DNA of 64,000 nt from Clostridium estertheticum. GTDB taxonomy: Bacteria; Bacillota; Clostridia; Clostridiales; Clostridiaceae. The stretch's first letter is position 1, and each line of letters opens with the position of its first letter. Of the stretch, positions 47,962 through 56,667 are shown piece by piece. The notes under the pieces are model-generated. The model ran no database searches. It saw nothing but the letters and a program-made list of their open reading frames with translations, and was not told where the DNA came from. The position numbers and the translations under genes were made by a program. The stretch is from contig NZ_CP086239.1 of NCBI RefSeq assembly GCF_026650985.1, positions 3,720,001-3,784,000 of the forward strand. The letters are read 5' to 3'.

Positions 47962-48534
47962 TTATAGATTCCTATTTAACAATATCCCAACTCTTTGTGC
48001 CATAACATGAGGCGGGTAAGGCATTCCATTCTTGAACCACCATTCCACGATCCCCACGAAGGCTGCTCCAAAAAATTGGATAAACACATCATCGCCTTCA
48101 CTTAATCCATGATTTATTCCTTCTTTTACATCAACTTTATTTTTTATTCTTTCCAGTTTGTATTGTATCCTTTCCAGAATAAATTCAAGAAATCGACGAT
48201 GAAAGTAAGGAGCTCCATGACTCGCTAACATGGAAGAGAAGAATAAATAATTACGCTCAAAGTATTTGAACGACAATAATTCCGCATCTATATGACTCAT
48301 GTCGGCTGCCGATTCGCAGAGTTCCCGCAATTCGTTAATATGTTTTTCAATAAGCTTATCCAATAGATCAAATTTATCCGTATAATGAAGATAGATGGTT
48401 CTTCGGCTTACATTTGCCCTGTCAGAAATCTCCTGTATCGTAATATCATTAAAAGTTTTTTCAGACATCAGCTCAATAATGGCTTTTCTTATCGCTTCTT
48501 GAGATTTGAGTATTCTTCTATCCACCTTAGACAT
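47962..48534 (-). CDS. TetR-family regulator, copy 1
   Basis: 190 residues. N-terminal helix-turn-helix (TFNDITIQEISDRANVSRRTIYLHYTDKFDLLDKL) and a C-terminal DhaS-like effector domain with FVGIVEWWFKNGMPYPP. It is divergent from the flavoprotein gene and shares a 181-bp promoter region with repeated ACTAATGC[AG]C elements, so it probably represses that gene and itself. It is identical to copy 2 except for the last three residues, where the repeat ends and the frame runs into different sequence. The ligand is unknown; a quinone or other electrophile is a guess. Confidence 0.88.
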   Translation of the reverse strand: MSKVDRRILKSQEAIRKAIIELMSEKTFNDITIQEISDRANVSRRTIYLHYTDKFDLLDKLIEKHINELRELCESAADMSHIDAELLSFKYFERNYLFFSSMLASHGAPYFHRRFLEFILERIQYKLERIKNKVDVKEGINHGLSEGDDVFIQFFGAAFVGIVEWWFKNGMPYPPHVMAQRVGILLNRNL

Positions 48535-48584
48535 GTTATAATAGTCACCCTTTCTCTGAAATAATTATCAAATTTAATTAACCT

Positions 48585-48598
48585 GTGCACTAATGCAC
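48585..48598. promoter_or_regulatory. Candidate TetR operator, site A (copy 1)
   Basis: GTGCACTAATGCAC, a near-palindrome (GTGCA/TGCAC arms), 51 bp upstream of the TetR start. The ACTAATGC core recurs inverted at site B. Confidence 0.55.
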
Positions 48599-48618
48599 GA
48601 ATCGTAGATATCTGGAAA

Positions 48619-48646
48619 TTGCAAAGAATCTATTTCTCTATATAAT
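48619..48646 (+). promoter_or_regulatory. Promoter of flavoprotein copy 1
   Basis: TTGCAA (48619-48624), 16-bp spacer, TATAAT (48641-48646). It sits between operator sites A and B. Confidence 0.65.
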
Positions 48647-48655
48647 AGTATACAG

Positions 48656-48667
48656 ATGCGCATTAGT
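48656..48667. promoter_or_regulatory. Candidate TetR operator, site B (copy 1)
   Basis: ATGCGCATTAGT, reverse complement of the site A core, nine bases after the -10 box, where binding would block transcription start. The same pair is repeated near 52895 and 52966. Confidence 0.55.
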
Positions 48668-48715
48668 AAATACAAGCGTATTAAATTGCGAAAAATCAAA
48701 AGGAGTGTTACTTAA

Positions 48716-49342
48716 ATGAAAGTATTATTAGTTAATGGAAGTCCTCATGCAAAAGGGTGTACTTATACTGCCTTGGATGAAGTAGCCGGAGCATTAGAAA
48801 AACAAGGTATTGAAACAGAAATCTTTAATATAGGGGCAAAGCCAGTTTCCGGCTGTCTAGGTTGTTCTGCTTGTATGAAAACAGGCCAATGCTTTATGGA
48901 TGATTCAGTAAATGAATTTTTAAGTAAGGCCGGTGAGGCAGATGGTTTTGTGTTCGGCTCTCCAGTACATTTTGCTTCTGCTACCGGAGCGTTAACCTCC
49001 TTTATGGATAGGGCCTTCTCTGCCAACAGGTGGAACGGGAAATTACCCTTCAAACCTGCAGCAGCAGTTGTAAGCGCTCGTCGTGGTGGAACTACGGCTA
49101 CATTTGACCAGATCAACAAATATTTTACAATAAGCAATATGCCTATCGTATCATCCCAATATTGGAATATGGTACATGGAAATACTCCAGAAGAGGTGCA
49201 GCAGGACTTGGAAGGCATGCAAACAATGCGTACTCTAGGTAATAATATGGCATGGTTACTGAAATCTATTGAGGCGGGAAAAGCTGCAGGTTTGGCATTA
49301 CCGGAAAAAGAAGCTCCTGTAATGACCAACTTTATTCGGTAA
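48716..49342 (+). CDS. Flavodoxin-fold NAD(P)H reductase with Isf-like cysteine motif, copy 1
   Basis: 208 residues, NADPH-dependent FMN reductase fold. N-terminal FMN phosphate loop VNGSPHAKGCTY (6-17); a CX2CX2CX5C set (GCLGCSACMKTGQC, about 47-60) like the cluster site of iron-sulfur flavoproteins; then GFVFGSPVHFAS and the ARRGGTTATFDQ loop. It may reduce quinones, nitro or azo compounds using FMN, possibly with [4Fe-4S]. It differs from copy 2 at 17 residues, many in segment 92-114. AAGGAG site. Divergent from its TetR gene. Confidence 0.82.
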   Translation: MKVLLVNGSPHAKGCTYTALDEVAGALEKQGIETEIFNIGAKPVSGCLGCSACMKTGQCFMDDSVNEFLSKAGEADGFVFGSPVHFASATGALTSFMDRAFSANRWNGKLPFKPAAAVVSARRGGTTATFDQINKYFTISNMPIVSSQYWNMVHGNTPEEVQQDLEGMQTMRTLGNNMAWLLKSIEAGKAAGLALPEKEAPVMTNFIR

Positions 49343-49568
49343 AAAAAGAAGTCCTGATTCCGCTCAGATTCGCTCGAATAAGTTTGATAAAATCGGTAAG
49401 CGAATAGTTTTGTGATGTATACAGCTCGCATGAATTTAAAATAAATTTATTCAATGCATTTTCAGTGTCAAAAAGAAATGGATGCTTTCAGCTAATGTAC
49501 GACCCACAATAAGAGCGTGATAGCGGAAGTGCATCCTTTCTATATCAAAAATAACAGGAGGTATAGAC

Positions 49569-50138
49569 GTGAAAAAATCTATTTCATTATCTGCACAGGT
49601 TGTGCCTTGTCCGGTGTGGGTTATCGGATCTTATTCAAAAGATGGAACCCCGAATTTGATGACAGCAGGCTGGGGCGGCGTATGTTGTTCGGTGCCGGCC
49701 TGCATCGCGGTATCTCTTAGGGAAGCAACATTAACATATGAAAATATTATGGAACGTAAGGCTTTTACAGTTAATTTGCCTTCATTGCAATACATAAGTG
49801 AAGCGGATTACATTGGAATGGAATCAGGGAGAAATGCGGATAAGTTTTCAAAACTGGGACTGACTGCTGTTAACAGCGAAATTGTCGATGCGCCATATGT
49901 GGCTGAGTTCCCGCTGGTCCTGGAATGCAAAGTTCTGCATACAATTAAGATTGGATTGCATACCCAGTTTATCGGGGAAATTGTGGATATGAAAATTGAA
50001 GAAATGTTTCTAGATGATACAGGGCACATAGCAATCGAAGCTTTGAATCCGCTTGTCTATATCCCCAAAAATAATGCCTATCATACACTGGGTGGAAAAG
50101 TGGGACAGTCTTTTGCGATTGGCAATAAACATCGGTAA
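49569..50138 (+). CDS. Flavin reductase-like FMN-binding split-barrel protein
   Basis: 189 residues. Start is GTG, ten bases after GGAGG. The N-terminal PCPVWVIGSYSKDGTPNLMTAGWGG and the following SLREATLTYENI are typical of flavin reductase domain proteins; the later part (LVLECKVLHTIKIGLHTQFIGEIVDMKI) completes the split barrel. It binds FMN and may reduce free flavin or an electron-carrier target. It lies between the two reductase modules and could feed or complement them. Bases upstream (49373-49568) hold no ORF I can support. Confidence 0.8.
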   Translation: MKKSISLSAQVVPCPVWVIGSYSKDGTPNLMTAGWGGVCCSVPACIAVSLREATLTYENIMERKAFTVNLPSLQYISEADYIGMESGRNADKFSKLGLTAVNSEIVDAPYVAEFPLVLECKVLHTIKIGLHTQFIGEIVDMKIEEMFLDDTGHIAIEALNPLVYIPKNNAYHTLGGKVGQSFAIGNKHR

Positions 50139-50343
50139 TAATTCTGGTTCCGGTGCAAAAATAAAACTGTGATTAATCTTACCGTAAACTTGAAAAATGA
50201 GGTAAAGAGTATGTCACAGCATTTATTTAAATATAAGCATTTTGAGTTTTTATTTAAAATTGAACGCATATACACATAAAAGGGGGTGAGAAAATCTAAG
50301 TGTAAGATTGAAAGTTATTTTAAACGCAGAAAGGGGTAATTAC

Positions 50344-50769
50344 ATGACAAACAAGAGTGATAACTTTTCTTTAATGGACATTGGTTCATTCGAGAATCTT
50401 CTAAATCTGGATTTTAAAGGCTTTAAGGGTAAATATTTCATGGGTAATGATCTTGGTCTTACGGGCTGTGAAGTATCTCTGAACTGCCTCGCAGCCGGAA
50501 CGGGAATGCCGTTTGCTCATGCTCATAAAAAGAACGAAGAACTCTATATTATTACTGGCGGTAATGGAACTTTTTTTGTTGATGGAGTCGAATTTCCTGT
50601 TCAGGAGGGTAGCCTGGTACGAGTAGCTCCTTCTGGGGAACGTGCTTGCAAAGCTGGTGATAAAGATCTATATTATATTTGTATTCAGGATCAAGATGGC
50701 AGTTTAACTCAGGCCGCTCAAGAAGATGGCATACTTGGTGACGCCAAGGCTTCTTGGATGGATATATAA
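50344..50769 (+). CDS. Cupin-domain protein
   Basis: 141 residues from the ATG at 50344 (AAAGGGGT site); an in-frame TTG 36 bases upstream lacks a site. Conserved cupin motif 1 is GTGMPFAHAHKKNEELYIITGG (in parts, about 52-73), with metal-type His-His-Glu, and motif 2 is PVQEGSLVRVAPSGERACK. Small single-domain cupins of this sort include isomerases and quercetinase-like enzymes; the substrate is not evident. It follows the flavin reductase gene and is cut off from the second module by an IS. Confidence 0.8.
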   Translation: MTNKSDNFSLMDIGSFENLLNLDFKGFKGKYFMGNDLGLTGCEVSLNCLAAGTGMPFAHAHKKNEELYIITGGNGTFFVDGVEFPVQEGSLVRVAPSGERACKAGDKDLYYICIQDQDGSLTQAAQEDGILGDAKASWMDI

Positions 50770-50893
50770 CATAGATACTTAATTGAAAAAGTAGTCTGGC
50801 AGGATTTAAAGTGGACCCTGTGTCAAGGACATTTTAAAAAAGTGGCTTAAATAAAATACCCTCCCATCATAAATATGATATGAGGGTATTTTT

Positions 50894-51574
50894 CTATATT
50901 TTTATAGGATATTCACCGTTTTTTAAGTAAGTAGAATATTGATTTGGTGATAATTTTGCTAGTCCCCATTGGTAACGATCATTGTTGTAATAGTCCATAT
51001 AATCATCAATCACAAACCTTAAATCCAATATACTGGAGCATCGTTCAAGATGTATTTCATCCTTCATATGGCCGAAAAATGATTCCTGTGGAGCATTGTC
51101 CCAACAGTTGCCTCGCCTGGACATAGACTGACGTAGTTTCTTGTCTTTTAAAAGCTGTCGAAAAGATATGCTTGTATCAGTGAGAAGTATCATACCAGGG
51201 CCATGTTCTTGGAACTCTCTGTTTACCAGGTTTTCAGAAATATTGTTGGTCTTCATGGCTTTTGCCATACGTCGATATGGATTTGCTTTGCGTATCGGAC
51301 ACATTAGCTTGTATTTGTTCATAAGACGATGTATTTTCTTGCGATTCATTCTAATTCCTTGATTCAGAAGGCGCATATGTATTCCACGTGAACCCTTGTC
51401 ATAACCACGAAACTTATACGCTTCTAGGATAAGTTCAAAATCTTTTTTGTCTAGTTCTTCCTTCTCATTTCTTGTATCTACATTGTTTTGCCATTGGTAG
51501 TACCCTGAGTGCGATACTTCAGCTGTTTGGCAAAGCAAGCTGATATTTAACAGGTTGTTATTTTGTTCAATCAT
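50894..51574 (-). pseudogene. IS3 transposase orfB with internal deletion
   Basis: 226 residues; an intact orfB would be about 290. The HTH_21 region (residues 1-55) and the first catalytic Asp (MILLTDTS) are present, then the sequence jumps to LLKDKKLRQSMSRRGNCWDNAPQESFFG, which holds the final Glu. Some 60-65 residues with the second Asp of the DDE triad are missing, so it cannot be active. Confidence 0.88.
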
Positions 51575-51599
51575 TTTTTTGATGAGTTTGTATTTGATG

Positions 51600-52030
51600 G
51601 GTGCTTTCGCTTGTATTCCCAGTTTGCCTGCCGATCCATTTGATTGTTTTTTTTTAGAAATTCATTTTCTTGGTTTAAGTATGCAATTTTTTGCTCTAAA
51701 TGCTTTATTTTCTCAACATCGCTGAGTTGCCTTGTGGTTGGACGTCCAGAGTTATTTTTTCTGGTGTCTTCAAACCCTTCGGGTCGTAATTCATACCTTC
51801 ATTCTGGTTACAAGACTAGTTTTTCGTCCCTTTCCAAACATTTGTTGATCAAACCCCATATCACTTAAAATTTGAGATGGCAACTTCCCAGTGTCATATT
51901 CTTCTTTAAATTTCTCTTTAAAAATTTTTGTATAGGTAATTGATTTTACACTTACCTTTTGAACATATGGATTATTCCGCAGTTCATTTTGTTGTTCTTC
52001 CGTAAAACATTTATTCCCCGTAGCAGCTCA
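51600..52030 (-). pseudogene. IS3 orfA remnant, frameshifted
   Basis: In one minus-strand frame: TEEQQNELRNNPYVQKVS and KLPSQILSDMGFD, ending at a stop; the rest (NNSGRPTTRQLSDVEKIKH and the leucine-zipper stretch QKIAYLNQENEFLKK) continues in another frame. One or more indels split the gene. Confidence 0.8.
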
Positions 52031-52277
52031 CCCCTAACTTGATATATTAATTATAACAAAAAGACCCTACAAAGTAGAGTCAGTTAGTTTTTCGAGACAA
52101 ATATGCCACTTTTTTAACTGTCTACCTTATAGGGTCCATTTTAATTTCTGTCAGACTACTTTTTATTTGAGTAATTTTCGTTTCTAATTATGTCAAAGTG
52201 TAATCAGAATTGGCAGATACTTTGATACTTTTTCAAAGAAAACAGTAGTATGTTCAGCGAAATATGAAAATATTTCG

Positions 52278-52844
52278 TTACCTATCTAACAATATCCCAA
52301 CTCTTTGTGCCATAACATGAGGCGGGTAAGGCATTCCATTCTTGAACCACCATTCCACGATCCCCACGAAGGCTGCTCCAAAAAATTGGATAAACACATC
52401 ATCGCCTTCACTTAATCCATGATTTATTCCTTCTTTTACATCAACTTTATTTTTTATTCTTTCCAGTTTGTATTGTATCCTTTCCAGAATAAATTCAAGA
52501 AATCGACGATGAAAGTAAGGAGCTCCATGACTCGCTAACATGGAAGAGAAGAATAAATAATTACGCTCAAAGTATTTGAACGACAATAATTCCGCATCTA
52601 TATGACTCATGTCGGCTGCCGATTCGCAGAGTTCCCGCAATTCGTTAATATGTTTTTCAATAAGCTTATCCAATAGATCAAATTTATCCGTATAATGAAG
52701 ATAGATGGTTCTTCGGCTTACATTTGCCCTGTCAGAAATCTCCTGTATCGTAATATCATTAAAAGTTTTTTCAGACATCAGCTCAATAATGGCTTTTCTT
52801 ATCGCTTCTTGAGATTTGAGTATTCTTCTATCCACCTTAGACAT
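52278..52844 (-). CDS. TetR-family regulator, copy 2
   Basis: 188 residues, identical to copy 1 through residue 186, then ending LLDR instead of LLNRNL because the repeat boundary falls in the last codons. All HTH and effector-domain features are as in copy 1, as are the upstream operator candidates (near 52895 and 52966). Both regulators should bind both promoters, so the two flavoprotein genes probably form one regulon. Confidence 0.88.
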   Translation of the reverse strand: MSKVDRRILKSQEAIRKAIIELMSEKTFNDITIQEISDRANVSRRTIYLHYTDKFDLLDKLIEKHINELRELCESAADMSHIDAELLSFKYFERNYLFFSSMLASHGAPYFHRRFLEFILERIQYKLERIKNKVDVKEGINHGLSEGDDVFIQFFGAAFVGIVEWWFKNGMPYPPHVMAQRVGILLDR

Positions 52845-53682
52845 GTTATAATAGTCACCCTTTCTCTGAAATAATTATCAAATTTAATTAACCTGTGCAC
52901 TAATGCACGAATCGTAGATATCTGGAAATTGCAAAGAATCTATTTCTCTATATAATAGTATACAGATGCGCATTAGTAAATACAAGTGTATTAAATGGCG
53001 AAAAATCAAAAGGAGTGTTATTTAAATGAAAGTATTATTAGTTAATGGAAGTCCTCATGAAAAAGGGTGTACTTATACTGCCTTGGCTGAAGTAGCCGGA
53101 GCATTAGAAAAACAAGGTATTGAAACAGAAATCTTTAATTTAGGGGCAAAGCCAGTTTCCGGCTGTCTAGGTTGTTATTCTTGTATGAAAACAGGCCAAT
53201 GTTGTATGAATGATTCAGTAAATGAATTTTTAAGTAAGGCCACTGAGGCAGATGGTTTTGTGTTCGGCTCTCCAGTACATTTTGCTTCTGCTACCGGAAC
53301 GTTAACCTCCTTTATGGATAGGGCATTCTTTGCCAACATGTGGGGCGGAAAATTAGCCTACAAACCTGTAGCAGCAGTTGTAAGCGCTCGTCGTGGTGGC
53401 ACTACGGCTACATTTGACCAAATCAACAAATATTTTACAATGAGCAATATGCCTATCGTATCATCTCAATATTGGAATATGGTACATGGAAATACTCCAG
53501 AAGAGGTGCAGCAGGACTTGGAAGGTATGCAAACACTGCGTACTCTAGGTAATAATATGGCATGGTTACTGAAATCTATTGAGGCGGGAAAAGCTGCAGG
53601 TTTGGCATTACCGGAAAAAGAAGCTCCTGTAATGACCAACTTTATTCGATAAAAAAAGAAGTCCTGGTTCCGCTCAGATTCA
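52281..53682. repeat. Direct repeat unit 2 (TetR + flavoprotein module)
   Basis: Second copy of 47971-49372. After 53682 the sequences diverge abruptly. Confidence 0.9.
53026..53652 (+). CDS. Flavodoxin-fold NAD(P)H reductase with Isf-like cysteine motif, copy 2
   Basis: 208 residues. Same fold and Cys set as copy 1 (GCLGCYSCMKTGQC) plus an extra Cys right after it (GQCC). It differs at A12E, D21A, I39L, S51Y, A52S, F60C, D62N, G73T, A92T, S102F, R105M, N107G, P110A, F111Y, A114V, I138M and M170L; the last third is nearly unchanged. The clustering around residues 92-114 suggests altered substrate handling. The promoter, operators and site match copy 1 with few changes. Confidence 0.82.
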   Translation: MKVLLVNGSPHEKGCTYTALAEVAGALEKQGIETEIFNLGAKPVSGCLGCYSCMKTGQCCMNDSVNEFLSKATEADGFVFGSPVHFASATGTLTSFMDRAFFANMWGGKLAYKPVAAVVSARRGGTTATFDQINKYFTMSNMPIVSSQYWNMVHGNTPEEVQQDLEGMQTLRTLGNNMAWLLKSIEAGKAAGLALPEKEAPVMTNFIR

Positions 53683-53703
53683 TTTGCACCCCTTGGAAAA
53701 CAA

Positions 53704-53749
53704 AAATAGCCGGTCAAGGTGATTTCAAATTCACCCCAACCGGCTATTT
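53704..53749. terminator. Terminator after flavoprotein copy 2
   Basis: AAATAGCCGGT arm pairs perfectly with its complement; nested inside is GGTGA / TCACC. T-run on the + strand. Copy 1 has no equivalent, so this lies outside the repeat. Confidence 0.8.
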
Positions 53750-54041
53750 CTACTTCCATCAATCGATGTAGTATGCTCATGTAAATCTTGTAGGGGTAGA
53801 TTGCAATTTAATCTTCGTGCTCATCCTCGTCTAGTGGTTTGGCTACTTCAGGTCGTAAGATTTGGGAACGCCTGATTCTATCGGTTTGTTCATATTGAAT
53901 AAATAGTAAGCGTTTATCTGTTTACAAACTTTTCGAACTGTAATAATATCATTAGACATAATTAATGCCTATATCTAATTTCTCTTTATAATTAACAACT
54001 GGCTTTTTAGAAATTTTCTTATAACATGTATGTTTTATATG
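53750..54041. other. Gap with a short orphan reading frame
   Basis: No complete gene. On the minus strand a frame open from about 53922 to its stop at 53808-53810 encodes a tail with EQTDRIRRSQILRPEVAKP, richer in GC than its surroundings, which looks like the 3' end of a lost gene. Family not recognised. Confidence 0.35.
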
Positions 54042-54542
54042 TTATAGGTGTATATCTGCATAAAGCCAATAATATAAAAATTCATTATAAGAGAGAGAAA
54101 GTTTTTTTCGAATATAATTACTTTTAATACCTAATTTTATATGGTTTCTAAAGTAATCTATAATTTTTTTATCATGAAAGTTTGGTACTTTTAATGGAAG
54201 GTTATCCTGAGAAATTAAGTTATTTGAAACCATAAATATTATTGATCGTGTTATCATATCTTCAGATATATCTAATATACGTGAAGTTTCAGCTATTGAT
54301 TTCCCTTCTAAAATTAATGTTCTAACTTTGTACCAATCTATGGAAATAAAATGTCCTCTTTCAATTAATTTATTATCTTTATGAGTTAAGCAGTAAGTTA
54401 TACTACAGCTAGGACAATATATGTAAAAACTATGTTTTGAACCATCCTTATAAATTTTAGTTAAGGTATCTGTACGTTTTAATGAACCAGGTATTTTATA
54501 GTTTGCACACCAAGGTGAAGCACAAGAAAAATATTCTATCAT
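54042..54542 (-). pseudogene. TnsD/TniQ-like C-terminal fragment
   Basis: 166 residues. Zinc-type Cys pattern (SCASPWCANY ... IYCPSCSITYC), then a helix-turn-helix-like region (GKSIAETSRILDISEDMI, about 82-99). This resembles the C-terminal region of Tn7-type target selectors of the TnsD/TniQ group, and it lies just after a TniQ-like fragment on the same strand with a 50-bp break. I infer two pieces of one broken gene; assignment is tentative. Confidence 0.5.
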
Positions 54543-54592
54543 TTTATTATTTGAACTAAGTGACTTGTTATAATTTGGATTAAGTATTTTAT

Positions 54593-55099
54593 CTATAAAT
54601 TCACTTGGTATTTGTAGATTGAAAAAGTCTTAATAGAAATATTTGCTTTGCGTATTATTTTAAAAATAATACGCAAATGGGTAGTAGTTTCCATCGATTT
54701 GCTATTTCTAGCGGTCTGTAAGAGTCTGTCACAAGTTTTGTGGTTATTAAAGTATTCCTCAATATATATAAGTTTAAGTGCAAACAATTGATTTATATTT
54801 AAATTATTAGAAGTATTCTGGATATTTGGAGCTAATAGATATTTCCAATCTTCATATAGTCTATCATTCAAATTATTTTTTTCTTCAGTAACCGTTGTTA
54901 AGCTTAGATCTGCTAAACAATATGGACAATATCCCATCCGACTTTCTGATGATATAATAGGTATCTTTTTCTTGCACTGCCAACAAAAGTGTTCCAATTT
55001 AACCCCATGAATTTTACAGTACGAAATTTCTTTTACTTGCCATATCAATTTGTAAAATGGTTGTTCATGCATACATTGAGGACAATAAAAGATAGCAAT
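54593..55099 (-). pseudogene. TniQ-family N-terminal domain fragment
   Basis: From the ATG at 55072 there are 159 residues, but the frame is open back to 55099 and its extra codons read FYCPQC, which completes the TniQ zinc motif: CPQC, CKIHGVKLEHFCWQC, GYCPYC. The usual N-terminal start is missing, so the gene is truncated at 5' and broken at 3'. TniQ proteins guide Tn7-like and related transposons to their target. No transposase TnsA/B/C is present nearby. Confidence 0.6.
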
Positions 55100-55247
55100 T
55101 TATAAAATTCTGAGAAAATCAAAGAAAAACGTACTTTCATATGTCTATTTTAGTCAGAGCACTCCAATTATTCAAGTACCTAACTTAATATATAAAAGAG
55201 TTACAAATGATAATGAGGTTATATACGAGAAAACGAAAGTCAAGTTG

Positions 55248-55904
55248 TTAACTCCAGAAGATATAACCCCTATGTTCAAATGCTTTAAGAACTATTCTCC
55301 TTAATTGTAAATCTTTTTGCTCTCGAATATTACGCGTAGATTCTGATTTTAGGTAATTGTAATAACCTGATCTTGATACTCCAATTACATCACATAGATG
55401 TCTAATCATATTTTTATATTTATATTTAGATTTAGAGAGGATGTTCTGAATAAGTGCAAAAATTGAAGAAATCCTTAAATTACCGTTTTTCACCTGCCTT
55501 TCTTGCAGCTCGATTTTTTTTAATAGTTCTGCTTCCGCCTTCCAATATTCGATCTCAACATCTTTTCTTGTGATTATTTCTTCTAGGGTTAATTCACGTT
55601 TAAGCGGGCGTCCACTGCTAAACTTTCTAGTATCTGTAAGGCCTAATTCGCCAGATTTCTTATAAGCATTGCGCCACCTCTTACTAGAAGATTTGATTCT
55701 ATTATTACCAAGTGCTTCTATATCGAACCCAGCATCTTGAAAAATTTGAGACGATAACTTCCCCAGTATATGCTCAGCTACAAATAAGGATTTGAACTCA
55801 TCTGTATATGTAATTCCTTTTTCACTAACTCGTTTAATATATTTGTTTTTTGAGAGCGCTAAAATTTGTTCATTAGTAAATATTTTTTTGCTCATAATGC
55901 TCAC
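55248..55904 (-). pseudogene. IS3-family transposase, orfA joined to a truncated orfB
   Basis: 218 residues. OrfA HTH (about 1-100, YTDEFKSLFVAEHILGKLSSQIFQDAGF, DTRKFSSGRPLKRELTLEEI), the coiled region, then the first part of OrfB (CDVIGVSRSGYYNYLKSE, LQLRRIVLKAFEHRGY) where it is cut short. The DDE catalytic domain is absent. Both frames being joined suggests a frameshift-free fusion or deletion. Inactive. Confidence 0.82.
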
Positions 55905-56006
55905 AACCTTTCTAATTTAATTGTACAAAAAAAGATCCCATATGAATAGACTTTTTTTAGTGTCTATCATATAGGATCCATTTTAATTTTCTGTAAGTTG
56001 CTTTTT
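55248..56006 (-). mobile_element. Truncated IS3-family element next to upp
   Basis: Right end near 56006: GGATCCATTTTAATTTTCTG then TTGCTTTTTATTT, matching in form the right end of the other IS3 element (52.13-52.16 kb). The left end is missing. The right end lies about 12 bp from the upp stop codon. Confidence 0.7.
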
Positions 56007-56017
56007 ATTTTTGCTTT

Positions 56018-56647
56018 TTATTTAGTTCCAAATAATCTGTCTCCGGCATCTCCAAGACCTGGTACAATATATCCTTGTTCATTTAATTTTTCATCAATTG
56101 AAGCTGCATATATATCTACATCTGGATGTGCGTCACTAATAGCTTTAATTCCTTCAGGTGCTGCTATAAGACACATAAGTCTTATGTTCTTAGCTCCTCT
56201 TTTCTTAAGAGCTGAAATTGCGTCCATTGCAGATCCTCCTGTAGCAATCATAGGATCCGTAATAATTACATCTCTTTCACTAATATCCTGAGGCAATTTA
56301 CAGAAATATTCAACCGGTTGAAGCGTTTCCTCATCCCTATACATCCCTATATGTCCAACCTTAGCTGCTGGTATAAGTTTAAGAACACCATCAACCATTC
56401 CAAGGCCTGCTCTAAGTATAGGTACTATAGCCATTTTCTTTCCAGATAGAACTTTACATTTAGTAGTACAAATAGGAGTTTCGATTTCTACTTCTTCTAA
56501 TTGTATGTCACGTGTAACTTCATAAGCCATAAGCATAGCAACTTCTTCAACTAGCTCTCTAAAATACTTTGAACCTGTGTTTTTGTCCCTTATATATGCC
56601 AATTTATGTTGTATAAGTGGGTGTGTAATTTGTGTTACTTTACTCAT
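56018..56647 (-). CDS. upp: Uracil phosphoribosyltransferase
   Basis: 209 residues. Salvages uracil to UMP using PRPP. The PRPP loop is [17 protein letters not shown] (about 123-139) and the C-terminus [17 protein letters not shown] is diagnostic. GGAGG site. It follows rpiB on the same strand. An IS3 remnant begins right after the stop; any original terminator appears to be gone. Confidence 0.97.
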   Translation of the reverse strand: MSKVTQITHPLIQHKLAYIRDKNTGSKYFRELVEEVAMLMAYEVTRDIQLEEVEIETPICTTKCKVLSGKKMAIVPILRAGLGMVDGVLKLIPAAKVGHIGMYRDEETLQPVEYFCKLPQDISERDVIITDPMIATGGSAMDAISALKKRGAKNIRLMCLIAAPEGIKAISDAHPDVDIYAASIDEKLNEQGYIVPGLGDAGDRLFGTK

Positions 56648-56667
56648 ATGTGTTTCCTCCTAATATT

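Larger units (their letters stand above)
47971..49372. repeat. Direct repeat unit 1 (TetR + flavoprotein module)
   Basis: Matches 52281-53682 at a constant 4310-bp offset. The tetR and most of the intergenic part show no difference by eye; the reductase differs at 25 codons. Confidence 0.9.
50786..52164 (-). mobile_element. IS3-family insertion sequence, inactivated
   Basis: Bounded by imperfect inverted ends of about 33 bp: left 50786 (AAAAAGTAGTCTGGCAGG) and right 52164 (complement AAAAAGTAGTCTGACAG), both running into a GGACCCT-type block. No clear 3-bp target repeat. It carries a damaged orfA (51.6-52.03 kb) and an internally deleted orfB (50.9-51.6 kb). It lies between the cupin gene and the second TetR copy. 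Confidence 0.85.

Noticed and set aside
48763-49431. 222-codon open frame antisense to flavoprotein copy 1
   Set aside because: It mirrors the real gene's codons, has no ribosome binding site, and is only partly preserved in the second copy (53466-53780).
50894-51574. Intact transposase
   Set aside because: About 60 residues with the second catalytic Asp are deleted.
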